Origin: Pararhodobacter marinus
GTDB lineage: Bacteria; Pseudomonadota; Alphaproteobacteria; Rhodobacterales; Rhodobacteraceae
NCBI RefSeq assembly: GCF_003122215.1
Contig: NZ_QEYD01000008.1
Span: 168,921 to 232,920, forward strand
Length of the DNA stretch: 64,000 bases
Reading direction: 5' to 3'
In this document: positions 17,289-25,852 of the stretch, piece after piece
Layout: every line of letters starts with the position of its first letter
Numbering within the stretch: position 1 is the first letter of the stretch
Notes under the pieces: model-generated
What the model saw: only the letters and a program-made list of their open reading frames with translations
Database searches by the model: none
Told to the model about the DNA's origin: nothing
Position numbers and translations under genes: made by a program

Positions 17289-18464
17289 ATGGACGATATC
17301 GTCATTCTCAGCGGCGCGCGCAGCCCGATCGGCACGTTCGGCGGCAGCCTGTCGGGGCTTCCGGTGGCGGATCTGGCCACGACCGTGGCCAAGGCGGCGA
17401 TCGAGCGCGCCGGGATCGAGCCCGCGAAGATCGGCACCGTGGTCTTCGGCCATGTCATCAACACCGTGCCGCGCGACGCCTATCTGTCGCGCGTCGCGGC
17501 GATGGGGGCGGGCATCCCCGATACGACCCCCGCGATGAACGTGAACCGGCTGTGCGGATCGGGTGCGCAGGCCATCGTCTCGACCCTGCAGGCGCTGGCT
17601 CTGGGCGACGCAGAGTTCGGCCTGGCGGGCGGCGCGGAATCGATGAGCAACGCGCCCTATTCGGTGCCCGCCGCGCGGTTCGGCCACAAGATGGGCGATG
17701 CCACCTTCCTGGACATGATGCTGGGCGCGCTGACCTGTCCCTTCGGCACCGGCCATATGGGCGTCACCGCCGAGAATGTCTCGGACGAGCATGACATCAG
17801 CCGCGAGGCGCAGGATGCCTTCGCGCTGGAAAGCCAGCAGCGCGCAGCGCGCGCCATTGCCGAGGGCCGGTTCAAGGATCAGATCGTGCCGATCGTGATG
17901 AAGGGCCGCAAGGGCGAGATCGTCTTCGACACCGACGAGCACCCCAAGGAGACCAGCCTTGAAAAGCTGGCCGCGCTGAAACCCGCCTTCAAGAAGGACG
18001 GCTCGGTCACGGCGGGCAATGCCTCGGGCATCAATGACGGTGCGGCGGCGCTGGTTCTGGCGCGGCGCGACGCGGCCGAGGCGGCGGGCCTGAAGCCCCG
18101 CGCGCGGATCGTGGGCTATGCCGTCGCGGGCGTGCGTCCCGAGGTGATGGGCATCGGCCCGATCCCGGCGGTCGAGCAGCTGTGCGAGCGTACCGGGCTG
18201 AGCGTGTCGGATTTCGACGTGATCGAATCGAACGAGGCCTTCGCGGCGCAGGCGCTGGCGGTGAACAAGGGGCTGGGCCTGGACCCGGCCAAGGTGAACC
18301 CCAATGGCGGCGCCATCGCGCTGGGCCACCCGGTCGGCGCGACCGGCGCCATCGTCACCGTGAAGGCGATGTATGAACTCGAGCGGACGGGCGGCCGCTA
18401 TGGCCTGATCACCATGTGCATCGGCGGCGGCCAGGGCATCGCGCTGGCCATCGAACGGCTCTGA
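17289..18464 (+). CDS. Acetyl-CoA C-acetyltransferase (thiolase)
   Basis: A 391-residue biosynthetic/degradative thiolase. Catalytic residues are visible: Cys in [13 protein letters not shown] (about residue 90), His in [17 protein letters not shown] (about 348) and Cys in TMCIGGGQG (about 378). It is of the PhaA/AtoB type by overall pattern, but BktB-like longer-chain activity cannot be excluded. The start MDDIVILSG follows an AAGGGACGG ribosome site. It stands alone, flanked upstream by a GC-rich hairpin and TATAGA (possible -10, 17252) and downstream by a hairpin at 18477. Confidence 0.9.
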   Translation: MDDIVILSGARSPIGTFGGSLSGLPVADLATTVAKAAIERAGIEPAKIGTVVFGHVINTVPRDAYLSRVAAMGAGIPDTTPAMNVNRLCGSGAQAIVSTLQALALGDAEFGLAGGAESMSNAPYSVPAARFGHKMGDATFLDMMLGALTCPFGTGHMGVTAENVSDEHDISREAQDAFALESQQRAARAIAEGRFKDQIVPIVMKGRKGEIVFDTDEHPKETSLEKLAALKPAFKKDGSVTAGNASGINDGAAALVLARRDAAEAAGLKPRARIVGYAVAGVRPEVMGIGPIPAVEQLCERTGLSVSDFDVIESNEAFAAQALAVNKGLGLDPAKVNPNGGAIALGHPVGATGAIVTVKAMYELERTGGRYGLITMCIGGGQGIALAIERL

Positions 18465-18476
18465 GACTCAACGCCG

Positions 18477-18499
18477 CGGGGCGCGGTTTTCGCGCCCCG
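18477..18499 (+). terminator. Terminator-like hairpin after the thiolase gene
   Basis: CGGGGCGCG pairs with CGCGCCCCG (9 bp) around a GTTTT loop, 12 nt after the thiolase stop. The following GGTTAAG is a poor U-tract. A second GC hairpin (GGGCCGCC/GGCGGCCC) lies at about 18538-18571. Confidence 0.55.
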
Positions 18500-18596
18500 G
18501 TTAAGGGCGTCTTCACCGATAGCGGCAATTCTGGGCGGGCCGCCGGGCGTCTTCGGGCGTCGGGCGGCCCGGTCAGTTCCAGGGTAGCCGCCGCCG

Positions 18597-20861
18597 ATGA
18601 CGTTGTTCGACAAGCTCACGCAGGAACGCCGCTTGCGGCTGACGGCAGAGCGACGGCTCGATTTCTGCCAGCGCGAACGCGACGCGGCGCTGGCGCAGAT
18701 CGACGCCCTGCGCAGCGAGATGGCGCAGCTGCGCCGGCAGGGCCGGACCAGCGCGCTGGACGAAGCGCTGCACGCCGCCGCGCTGGAAAGCATCCAGTTG
18801 CGCGCACGCGCAGAGACCGAAACCGCGCAGCGCAGCGCCACGCAGGCCGAGCGGCGGCTGTGGGATTCCATCAACACGATCCGCGACGGTTTCGCCGTGT
18901 TCAACGCCCGTCAGGAGCTGGTGATCGCCAACCAAGCCTATCTGGGCGTGTTCTCGGGCATCCCCGAGGTGCAGATCGGCATCACCTATCGCCGGCTGGT
19001 CGAGATCCTCGCGCATGAAGAGCGCGTGCTGCCGGGCGACGAGCCGCGCGAGGCCTGGATCGACGCCATGGTCGCGCGCTGGGATGTTGACCGGATCGAG
19101 CCGGTGACGCTGTTCTTCGCGCGCGGCGACATCGCCCGTATTCACGACCGGCGGGCACGGGGTGGGGATATCGTCAGCCTCGTGCGCGACATCACCGATC
19201 AGCAGCGCCACGCCGCCGAGCTGGAAGAGGCACGCGAACGCGCGGAAGCGGCCAACCGCGCGAAATCGGCCTTTCTGGCCAATATGAGCCATGAAATCCG
19301 CACGCCCATGAACGGCGTGGTCGGCATGGCGGAATTGCTTTGCGACACGCCGCTGTCGTCCGAACAGAAGCTTTACGCCGACACGATCCGCTCTTCGGGT
19401 GAGGCGCTGCTCAACATCATCAACGACGTGCTCGATTACTCGAAGATCGAGGCGGACAAGCTGGTCCTGCACCCCGAACCTTTCGACCTGGAGCGCTGCA
19501 TCCACGAAGTGCTGATCCTTCTGCAGGCCGGCGCGCGCAACCGCGACATCGCGCTTTTGCTGGATTACGACCTGTCCTTGCCCCGCCGCTACCGGGCCGA
19601 TCCCGGGCGGATGCGGCAGGTGCTGACCAACCTGATCGGAAATGCGGTGAAATTCACCGAGGCCGGGCATGTGCTGATCCGCGTCACCGGCGTGGAACCG
19701 TCCGCGGGCCGGCGCACCCTGACCGTCACGGTCGAGGATACGGGCATCGGCATTGCCCCTGAACATACCACGCGGATCTTTTCGGAATTCGCGCAGGTCG
19801 ACGACCAGTCGAGCCGCAAGTTCGAAGGCACCGGGCTGGGGCTGGCGATCACGCGGCGGCTGATCGCCCTGATGGGGGGCGAGATCTGGCTTGAAAGCGA
19901 GCCGGGCAAGGGCTCGTCCTTTGCCTTCTCGCTCACGCTGCCCTGCATCGGGGATGCGGACGCGTCCGGGCCTCTGGCGCCGTCGCTGCGGCATGTCGTG
20001 CTGGTCGATCCGCATCCCTTGGGCCGTGCGATCCTTGAGCGGCAATTGCAGGGGCAGGGGCTTGAAGTGACGCCTTGCGATACCGCGCAGCAGGCGCTGG
20101 CTCTCCTGCAGGCGGTGCGCGGGCGCGGCGTCGACCTGGTCCTTGCGGATGCCGAACTGGCCGGGCAATCGGGGCTGGATCTGGCGCGCGCGCTACACGA
20201 GGCGGGGCATGACGTGCCGTTGATCCTGCTCAGCGCCAACCCGGCGGCCCTGCGCGGGGAGCCCGCGCTCAGCCAGGTGCGCGCGGTGTTGCAAAAGCCC
20301 GTCCTGCGCCACGACCTGCGGCACCAGCTTGCGCGCCTGTCCGACCCCGACGCCACCGATGCGCCCGACCCCGATATAATCGCTGCCCCCGATATGCCGA
20401 CAGCGCCAGAAACCGGACGCCCGGCGCCCAAGTGCCAAACCGGCGCGCGCTGCATGCGCATCCTCGCGGCGGAAGATAACAAAACCAACCGGCTGGTCTT
20501 TTCGCGGATGGTCGACGGGCTGGCGATCGAGCTGACCTTTGCCGAGGACGGCGAACAGGCGGTCGCCGCGTTTCGCGACACCAAACCCGACCTGATCTTC
20601 ATGGATATCTCGATGCCCGGCATGGACGGGCGCAGCGCGACCCGGGCGATCCGCCAGATGCCGGGCGGCGCGCAGGTGCCGATCGTCGCGCTGACCGCCC
20701 ACGCCATGGCCGGCGACGAGGACGAGATTCTCGCCGCCGGGCTGGACCATGTGCTGACGAAGCCGCTGAAAAAGCCGCTTCTTCTGGATGTCATCGACCG
20801 CTACCGCCCAGAGGGCACGCGCGCGCCGCAGGGCGGGGCCGATCCCGTGACGCAGGGGTGA
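18597..20861 (+). CDS. Hybrid sensor histidine kinase with two receiver domains
   Basis: A 754-residue cytosolic hybrid kinase. Order: N-terminal coiled coil (to about 80), PAS-like domain (about 85-205, NTIRDGFAVFNARQELV), HisKA with phospho-acceptor His about 232 in NMSHEIRTPMNGV, HATPase_c with N, G1 and G2 boxes (NLIGNAVKFTEAGHV, VEDTGIGIAPEH, GTGLGLAI), a first receiver (about 465-580, Asp about 518 in VLADAEL, Lys in LQKPV) and a second receiver (about 625-745, Asp about 670 in FMDISMPGMDG). There are no membrane segments, so the signal should be cytosolic. It has no partner response regulator nearby. The second receiver keeps all key residues. Confidence 0.9.
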   Translation: MTLFDKLTQERRLRLTAERRLDFCQRERDAALAQIDALRSEMAQLRRQGRTSALDEALHAAALESIQLRARAETETAQRSATQAERRLWDSINTIRDGFAVFNARQELVIANQAYLGVFSGIPEVQIGITYRRLVEILAHEERVLPGDEPREAWIDAMVARWDVDRIEPVTLFFARGDIARIHDRRARGGDIVSLVRDITDQQRHAAELEEARERAEAANRAKSAFLANMSHEIRTPMNGVVGMAELLCDTPLSSEQKLYADTIRSSGEALLNIINDVLDYSKIEADKLVLHPEPFDLERCIHEVLILLQAGARNRDIALLLDYDLSLPRRYRADPGRMRQVLTNLIGNAVKFTEAGHVLIRVTGVEPSAGRRTLTVTVEDTGIGIAPEHTTRIFSEFAQVDDQSSRKFEGTGLGLAITRRLIALMGGEIWLESEPGKGSSFAFSLTLPCIGDADASGPLAPSLRHVVLVDPHPLGRAILERQLQGQGLEVTPCDTAQQALALLQAVRGRGVDLVLADAELAGQSGLDLARALHEAGHDVPLILLSANPAALRGEPALSQVRAVLQKPVLRHDLRHQLARLSDPDATDAPDPDIIAAPDMPTAPETGRPAPKCQTGARCMRILAAEDNKTNRLVFSRMVDGLAIELTFAEDGEQAVAAFRDTKPDLIFMDISMPGMDGRSATRAIRQMPGGAQVPIVALTAHAMAGDEDEILAAGLDHVLTKPLKKPLLLDVIDRYRPEGTRAPQGGADPVTQG

Positions 20862-20963
20862 TACCGGCACCGATGATTCACGGTGACGCATCCCGGCCCC
20901 CGAAGGGTTGCGCAGCGCGCGGGCAGGCCTTACCTGAGAAGACAGCTTACAAATGAGGACCCC

Positions 20964-21251
20964 ATGGTTTCCCTGATCCAGATCCTGTTCATGATCCTCA
21001 ACGTGATCTGGTGGATCGTCATCGTCCACGTCATCATGAGCTGGCTGATCAATTTTCAGGTTCTCAACCTGCGCCAGCCGCTGGTCGCGCAGATCTGGGA
21101 CGGGCTGAACCGTATCCTCGACCCGATTTATCGTCGCATCCGCGCCTTCCTGCCGGATATGGGCGGGCTGGACCTGGCGCCGCTGATCCTGCTTCTGGCG
21201 ATCTATGCGCTGCGCATCGTGCTCTACAACAATTTCGTAGCGCCCTTCTGA
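20964..21251 (+). CDS. YggT family membrane protein
   Basis: A 95-residue two-helix membrane protein of the YggT/YlmG family, linked in various bacteria to envelope organisation and osmotic tolerance. Hydrophobic stretches are LIQILFMILNVIWWIVIVHV and LAPLILLLAIYALRIVLY, with the family motif DPIYRRIRAFLPDMGGLDLAPL between them. AATGAGGACCCC precedes the ATG. It is 4 nt upstream of recQ and likely co-transcribed with it. Confidence 0.88.
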   Translation: MVSLIQILFMILNVIWWIVIVHVIMSWLINFQVLNLRQPLVAQIWDGLNRILDPIYRRIRAFLPDMGGLDLAPLILLLAIYALRIVLYNNFVAPF

Positions 21252-21254
21252 TCC

Positions 21255-23342
21255 GTGAGCGCGCCGTCCTCCTCTGAACTGGACCGGGGCGCGCCGCCGG
21301 CCGATCCCGCGCAGATCCTGGCGCGGGTCTTCGGCTTTTCCGCCTTCCGCCCGGGTCAGGAGGAAATCGTCGACGCGGTCATCGCGGGCAGCGACGTGCT
21401 GGCCATCATGCCCACCGGCGGCGGCAAATCGCTGTGTTATCAGCTGCCCGCCCTGGTGCGCGAGGGGCTGACCGTGGTCATCTCGCCGCTGATCGCGCTG
21501 ATGCGCGATCAGGTGCGCGGGCTGCAGGAGGCGGGCGTCGCGGCCGCTGCGCTGACCTCGGGCAACAGCCAGGACGAAAACGACGCGATCTTCGACGCGC
21601 TGGAAGAGCAGCGGCTCAAGCTGCTCTATATCGCGCCCGAACGGCTGGCCTCATCCGCTGCGACCAACCTGTTGCGGCGCTCGAATTGCCGGCTGATCGC
21701 GGTGGACGAGGCGCATTGCGTCAGCCAGTGGGGCCACGATTTCCGCCCCGATTACCTGCGCATCGGCGAGCTGCGGCGCATGCTGGGCGTGCCGCTCGCC
21801 GCCTTCACCGCCACGGCCGACGCCGCCACCCGCGACGAGATCGTGCACCGGCTGTTCGACTACGGCGCGCCCGAGACCTTTCTGCGCGGCTTCGACCGGC
21901 CCAATATCCGGCTGGCCTTTGCCGCCAAGGACAATCCGCGCAAGCAGATCATGGCCTTCGCCGCCGCGCGCAAAGGTCAGTCGGGCATCGTTTATTGCGC
22001 CACCCGCGCGCGGACCGAAACGCTGGCGCGCGCGCTGCAAGAGGCCGGGCACAATGCCTGCGCCTATCACGGCGGGATGGAAGACTGGGAACGGCGCAAG
22101 GTCGAAACCCAGTTTCAGGTCGAAGAGGGGCTGATTGTCTGCGCCACCGTCGCCTTCGGCATGGGGGTCGACAAGCCCGATGTGCGCTGGGTCGCCCATG
22201 CCGATTTGCCCAAATCCATCGAGGCCTATTACCAGGAGATCGGCCGCGCCGGGCGCGACGGGCTGGCCGCCGACACGCTGACGCTTTACGGGCAGGACGA
22301 TATCCGCCTGCGCCGCGCGCAGATCGACGAATCCAACGCCCCGCCCGAACGGCGTGAGGCCGATCACGCAAGGCTGAACACGCTCTTGGGACTGGCCGAG
22401 GCCACGTCCTGCCGGCGCCGGATGCTGCTGGCCTATTTCGGCGAGGTGAGCGAGCCCTGCGGCAATTGCGATCTCTGCGCCAGCCCGGTCAAGACCTTCG
22501 ACGCGACCGAAGCCGTGCGCAAGGCGCTGTCGGCCATGCTGCGCACCGGCGAGAGCTTCGGCACCGGCCATCTGATCGACATCCTGACCGGCCATGTCAC
22601 GCCGAAGATCACCCAGCGTGGCCATGACGGCCTGCCCACGTTCGGCGTCGGGCGGGATCTGTCGAAATCGGCCTGGCAGGGGGTATTCCGGCAGATGATG
22701 GGCCGCGACCTGGTGCGCCCCGATGCCGAGCGTCACGGCGCGCTGCGCATGACCGAGGATGCGCGCCCGGTCCTCAGGGGGGAGGCCAGCCTTACCTTCC
22801 GCGCCGACAGTGTGCAGCGCGTGGCAACCCGCGCCGAACCGCGCGCGCTGGTCTCGGACGAGGATGCCCCGCTTCTGTCGGCGCTGAAAGCCAAGCGTCG
22901 CGCGCTGGCCGATGCGGCGGGGATGCCGCCCTACGTGATCTTCAACGACCGGTCGCTGATCGAGATGGCCGAGACACGGCCGCAGACCCTTGATGATTTC
23001 GCGCGGATCTCGGGGGTCGGGGCCACCAAGCTCGAACGTTACGGCGCGGCCTTTCTGGAAATCATCACCGGCGCCACGGTGGCCGACCAGCACCCGATGC
23101 GCCGCAAGCTGGCCGGGCGCGACGCGGGCGCGGTTTTCGACCGGCTGCTGCAGGCGCAGGCCGATCTGGCGCGCGGGGCGGACGGGACGGAAAAGCCGAT
23201 GTCGTGCTCGAACAATACGCTCAAGACGCTGGCCGAGCGCCGCCCGCGCAGCCTGCCCGAGATCGAGCGCCTGCCCGGCATGGGCGCCGCGCGGACCGAG
23301 CGTTTCGGTGAGGCCTTTCTGGATATCCTGCTGGACGACTGA
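21255..23342 (+). CDS. recQ: ATP-dependent DNA helicase RecQ
   Basis: 3'-5' DNA helicase for recombination and fork repair. The 695-residue protein starts at GTG, 4 nt after yggT. Order: helicase motif I MPTGGGKSLCYQLP (about 55), motif II VDEAHCVSQWGHDF, motif V/VI GRAGRDG, the zinc-binding cysteines (CRRR, CGNCDLC about 400), winged helix, and an HRDC domain (about 535-600, KAKRRALADAAGMPPYVIF). A second HRDC-like repeat closes the protein (about 610-693, with TLKTLAERRPRSLPEIERLPG echoing the first). Typical RecQ has one HRDC and about 600 residues. Confidence 0.95.
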   Translation: MSAPSSSELDRGAPPADPAQILARVFGFSAFRPGQEEIVDAVIAGSDVLAIMPTGGGKSLCYQLPALVREGLTVVISPLIALMRDQVRGLQEAGVAAAALTSGNSQDENDAIFDALEEQRLKLLYIAPERLASSAATNLLRRSNCRLIAVDEAHCVSQWGHDFRPDYLRIGELRRMLGVPLAAFTATADAATRDEIVHRLFDYGAPETFLRGFDRPNIRLAFAAKDNPRKQIMAFAAARKGQSGIVYCATRARTETLARALQEAGHNACAYHGGMEDWERRKVETQFQVEEGLIVCATVAFGMGVDKPDVRWVAHADLPKSIEAYYQEIGRAGRDGLAADTLTLYGQDDIRLRRAQIDESNAPPERREADHARLNTLLGLAEATSCRRRMLLAYFGEVSEPCGNCDLCASPVKTFDATEAVRKALSAMLRTGESFGTGHLIDILTGHVTPKITQRGHDGLPTFGVGRDLSKSAWQGVFRQMMGRDLVRPDAERHGALRMTEDARPVLRGEASLTFRADSVQRVATRAEPRALVSDEDAPLLSALKAKRRALADAAGMPPYVIFNDRSLIEMAETRPQTLDDFARISGVGATKLERYGAAFLEIITGATVADQHPMRRKLAGRDAGAVFDRLLQAQADLARGADGTEKPMSCSNNTLKTLAERRPRSLPEIERLPGMGAARTERFGEAFLDILLDD

Positions 23343-23376
23343 CCGCGGGGCGCCCGATCGTGGGGCGCCTGCCGGG

Positions 23377-24051
23377 TCAGGCCAGCACGCTCTGCGGTCC
23401 CAGCAGCACGAAGACCAGCACCGCCGAGTAGAACACGAAGCTCGCCGCCAGCACGAAGACATGCCAGATCGTGTAATGGAAAGGCAGGCGGCGCCAGAGG
23501 TAGAACACCACGCCCAGCGTATAAAGCCCGCCGCCCACCGCCATCAGCACCAGAACCGGCGTCGGCAGGGCGGCGAACATCGGCCCGCCCAGCACCACGC
23601 CAACCCAGCCCATGCCCAGATAAAGCGCCAGCGCGGCCCATTTGAATTTCTCGGGCGAGACGATCTTCAGCGCGATGCCCGCCAATGCCGCGAACCACAC
23701 CCCCACGGTCATCGCCACGCCATGGCCCGACAGCAGCGTGAAGGGCGTGTAGGTGCCCGCGATTTTCAGGTAGATCGCCGAATGGTCGAGCCGCCGCAGC
23801 AGCCATTCCTTGGCCGCGCCGAAGCCCGAGGTTTCGCCGATATTGTAGAGCGCCGAGAACAGGATCATCGCGATCAGCGCGCCGCCATAGACCGACACCC
23901 CGGTGATCGACGCCGCATCGCCCCGGTAGAGCGCGGTCAGCACGATCAGCACCGGCACCGCCATCAGCACCAGCGTCAGCCCCGCGACATGCACGACCGC
24001 GTCCGAGACCTGCTCGGCTCGCGTGTAGATGGTGCGCAGGGCGGTGGTCAT
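23377..24051 (-). CDS. Hemolysin III family (PAQR-like) membrane protein
   Basis: A 224-residue protein with seven predicted membrane helices of the HlyIII/YqfA/PAQR superfamily. Conserved features include HVAGLTLVL in the first helix, SALYNIGE, LRRLDHSAIYLKIAGTYTPF and, near the end, FHYTIWHVFVLAAS; the Ser/His/Asp/His residues match the presumed metal-dependent hydrolase site of the superfamily. Biological role in bacteria is unsettled despite the name. It is convergent with recQ (34-nt gap) and divergent from the thioesterase-like gene. The internal ATG MTTALRTIYT was chosen after a rich ribosome site (AAGGAGAGCCC). Confidence 0.85.
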   Translation of the reverse strand: MTTALRTIYTRAEQVSDAVVHVAGLTLVLMAVPVLIVLTALYRGDAASITGVSVYGGALIAMILFSALYNIGETSGFGAAKEWLLRRLDHSAIYLKIAGTYTPFTLLSGHGVAMTVGVWFAALAGIALKIVSPEKFKWAALALYLGMGWVGVVLGGPMFAALPTPVLVLMAVGGGLYTLGVVFYLWRRLPFHYTIWHVFVLAASFVFYSAVLVFVLLGPQSVLA

Positions 24052-24242
24052 CGGGCTCTCCTTGGATCGGGGCAGTGTACCGCGCGCGGGCGGCGCGGGC
24101 AATTGCGACCCTCGGTCAACCTTAGCGCCTGCGTGTAACCGTTTCGTCAACACCGCCGGACCGGGCGCTGCGCGTGACGCCGCGCCCCGTCTTGACCCCG
24201 CCGGATGCAGGGTCCATGGCGCGGGGCAAAAGAGGACATGCC

Positions 24243-24776
24243 ATGTATCCCGTGATCCGGCTGGTGAAAGAGACGCTCAAATTCCGCGGCAAGCCGCTGG
24301 GATTGTTCGAGACGCATCACTCGCAGCATCGCTGCTGGCCCTGGGATCTGGATCCGTGGAACGAGCTCAATAACGGGCGCACGCTGACGCTCTACGATCT
24401 GGGCCGCGTGCCCTTTGCCACCCGGATCGGCATCACCGCGATCCTGCGGTCGCAGCGTTGGGGCATGACGGTGGCGGGCTCGAGCGTGCGCTATCGCCGC
24501 CGCATCCGGATGTTCCAGCGCATCGAGATGCAAAGCCGCGTTCTGGGCTGGGACCATCGCTTCATCTATATCGAGCAGAGCATGTGGCGCGGGGACGAGG
24601 CGCTGAACCACGTCCTGCTGCGCACCGCCGTGACCAGCGCGGAGGGCATCGTGCCGCCCGCGAAAATGGTCGCGGCAATGGGGCAGGCAGGGCTGGAAAG
24701 CCCGGCGCTGCCCGACTGGGTGCAGGCCTGGATCGCCGCTGATGCCGGACGCCCCTGGCCGCCGGCGCGCGACTGA
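24243..24776 (+). CDS. Thioesterase-like (4HBT superfamily) protein
   Basis: A 177-residue protein that I place in the hot-dog thioesterase group related to 4-hydroxybenzoyl-CoA thioesterase: WPWDLDPWNELNNGRTLTLYDLGR carries the family pattern of an acidic residue and Asn-Asn-Gly before the long helix (given in parts: WDLDPWNELNNGR and LTLYDLGR). VAGSSVRYRRRIRMFQR and IYIEQSMW match the central beta strands. Substrate is unknown. The ATG MYPVIRLVKE was chosen because upstream codons overlap the divergent promoter region. Confidence 0.7.
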   Translation: MYPVIRLVKETLKFRGKPLGLFETHHSQHRCWPWDLDPWNELNNGRTLTLYDLGRVPFATRIGITAILRSQRWGMTVAGSSVRYRRRIRMFQRIEMQSRVLGWDHRFIYIEQSMWRGDEALNHVLLRTAVTSAEGIVPPAKMVAAMGQAGLESPALPDWVQAWIAADAGRPWPPARD

Positions 24777-24847
24777 CCGGCGGGTCTTTCCTTGCGCGGA
24801 TTCCCGGCTAGACTGGCGCCAAGGACCTGCCAGACGGGATGCGGTAC

Positions 24848-25414
24848 ATGAGCCTGATCGGACACAACAACGGCCCCACGATGGAATCCGGCGCAAGCTG
24901 GCGCCGCCATGCCTGGCGCCGCGCCCGCTCGACCCTGCTGCCCACGCTGCCCATCGAGGTGCTGCGCCTGCGGGTGCGCCGCGCCGCCGAGATCGGGCTC
25001 GATTACAAGACCTATGCATCGATCCGCGCGGCTTCGGGGCATGACGTGGTGGCGTTCCTGTTCTCGACCAACGCGCTTCGGCTGCTGCCGGGGCACGGGG
25101 CGCCCGCGCTGCCCGAAGACCGTGCGCGGCATCTCGCCCGTCTTGATGCCGGGCGTGCCGCGCTGACCCGCGCGCCGCTGACGCCCGAGGCGGTGCTCGC
25201 CCTCGCCCCGGGGCTGATCGACCGGGCCAGCCCGGGACCGCGCCCTTTCGCCGGTTGGGGCGAGACCCGCACCGCCCTGCGCGCCGCGCTGGCGCAGGGG
25301 AAATGGCCCTCGGACGGCGTGGTGCTGATCGGCGACACGGCCGAGGAACGCCAATGGGCCGCGGCCGGGAAACTGGCCTTCTACCTGCCTGCCGAACGCT
25401 ACTTCGCCGCCTGA
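24848..25414 (+). CDS. Protein of unknown function with IGHNNGP start
   Basis: I do not recognise a family. The 188-residue product begins MSLIGHNNGPTME, a start I associate with other alphaproteobacterial proteins of unrelated annotation, followed by a strongly basic segment (WRRHAWRRARST), a helical part (LPIEVLRLRVRRAAEIGLDYKTYASIRAASGHDVVAF in pieces), and a C-terminal alpha/beta-looking half with LIGDTAEERQWAAAGKLAFYLP. There is no signal peptide or membrane helix. It could also start 9 nt earlier (MRYMSL); GACGGGA at 24832-24838 suits the ATG at 24848. It sits 71 nt after the thioesterase-like gene. Confidence 0.65.
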   Translation: MSLIGHNNGPTMESGASWRRHAWRRARSTLLPTLPIEVLRLRVRRAAEIGLDYKTYASIRAASGHDVVAFLFSTNALRLLPGHGAPALPEDRARHLARLDAGRAALTRAPLTPEAVLALAPGLIDRASPGPRPFAGWGETRTALRAALAQGKWPSDGVVLIGDTAEERQWAAAGKLAFYLPAERYFAA

Positions 25415-25443
25415 CCCCGCCGCCATCGCGTGGATGGATAGAC

Positions 25444-25502
25444 CCGGGAGGGTTTTGCACCCTCCCGGACCCTCCCGCAGGATATTTGTGGAACAAAGAT
25501 GG
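25444..25502 (+). repeat. Dispersed two-box element, B form, with hairpin (E3)
   Basis: A 10-bp stem CCGGGAGGGT/ACCCTCCCGG (25444-25468) is followed 11 nt later by the B core GGATATTT, 4 nt, AACAAAGATGG (25480-25502). It begins 30 nt after the stop of the unknown gene, same orientation. The core faces E4. Confidence 0.75.
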
Positions 25503-25524
25503 CGGGTTAACGACACCTTAACAC

Positions 25525-25572
25525 CCATCTTTGTTCCCCAAATATCCCGGGGGTCCGGGGGCTGGCCCCCGG
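25525..25572 (-). repeat. Dispersed two-box element, B form, with hairpin (E4)
   Basis: Minus-strand copy: the B core at 25525-25547 differs from E3 at one of 23 positions, and its hairpin CCGGGGG/CCCCCGG is at 25555-25572. E3 and E4 therefore form a 23-bp inverted repeat with a 22-bp loop. No minus-strand gene ends here. Confidence 0.75.
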
Positions 25573-25644
25573 GACCGGCCACGGGCGCGGCGGCGCGGTG
25601 AGGGCGATGGCGTTTTTCCCCCTTTCCTTTTCCGATCCCCCGCT

Positions 25645-25650
25645 TATGAT
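25645..25650 (+). promoter_or_regulatory. Possible -10 box for the leuA leader transcript
   Basis: TATGAT lies 7 nt before the leader-peptide ATG, so a transcript starting the usual distance downstream would begin at or next to that ATG. The matching -35 position (CTTTCC-like) is weak. If right, the leader mRNA is leaderless, as I recall for trpL of Sinorhizobium. Confidence 0.4.
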
Positions 25651-25657
25651 CCGCGCC

Positions 25658-25765
25658 ATGGAACGCAACGCCGCCATCATCGCTGTCAGCCTGCCGGGTC
25701 TGCCCGGGGCCTGCGGTTGCGCGGCCCGTCCGATGTCCGGTCTCCTCCTTCTTAGCGACCTCTGA
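25658..25765 (+). CDS. leuL: Leucine-rich leader peptide of leuA attenuator
   Basis: A 35-codon reading frame, ATG to TGA, that ends ...MSGLLLLSDL: four consecutive Leu codons (CTC CTC CTT CTT), AGC GAC, then one more Leu just before the stop. Two further Leu codons occur earlier. It lies 87 nt upstream of leuA, and its stop codon is inside the left arm of an 11-bp hairpin, the standard geometry for ribosome-mediated attenuation: stalling at Leu codons when Leu-tRNA is scarce would prevent that hairpin. There is no clear ribosome site in front of its ATG, which fits a leaderless start. Confidence 0.88.
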   Translation: MERNAAIIAVSLPGLPGACGCAARPMSGLLLLSDL

Positions 25766-25807
25766 GCGTGCCTGTCCGGGCGCGCCGCTCAGAGGTAGCC
25801 AGCGCCC
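25758..25807 (+). promoter_or_regulatory. leuA attenuator hairpins
   Basis: ACCTCTGAGCG (25758-25768) pairs perfectly with CGCTCAGAGGT (25786-25796), and the leader stop codon lies in the left arm. GGGCGC (25778-25783), in the loop, can instead pair with GCGCCC (25802-25807), giving a mutually exclusive structure. No U-tract follows either stem, so the final step may be Rho-dependent or act on leuA translation rather than intrinsic termination. Confidence 0.75.
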
Positions 25808-25852
25808 GCCCCGCCCGCTAAAGAGACACCGCAGGACTTCACGGACAGAACC

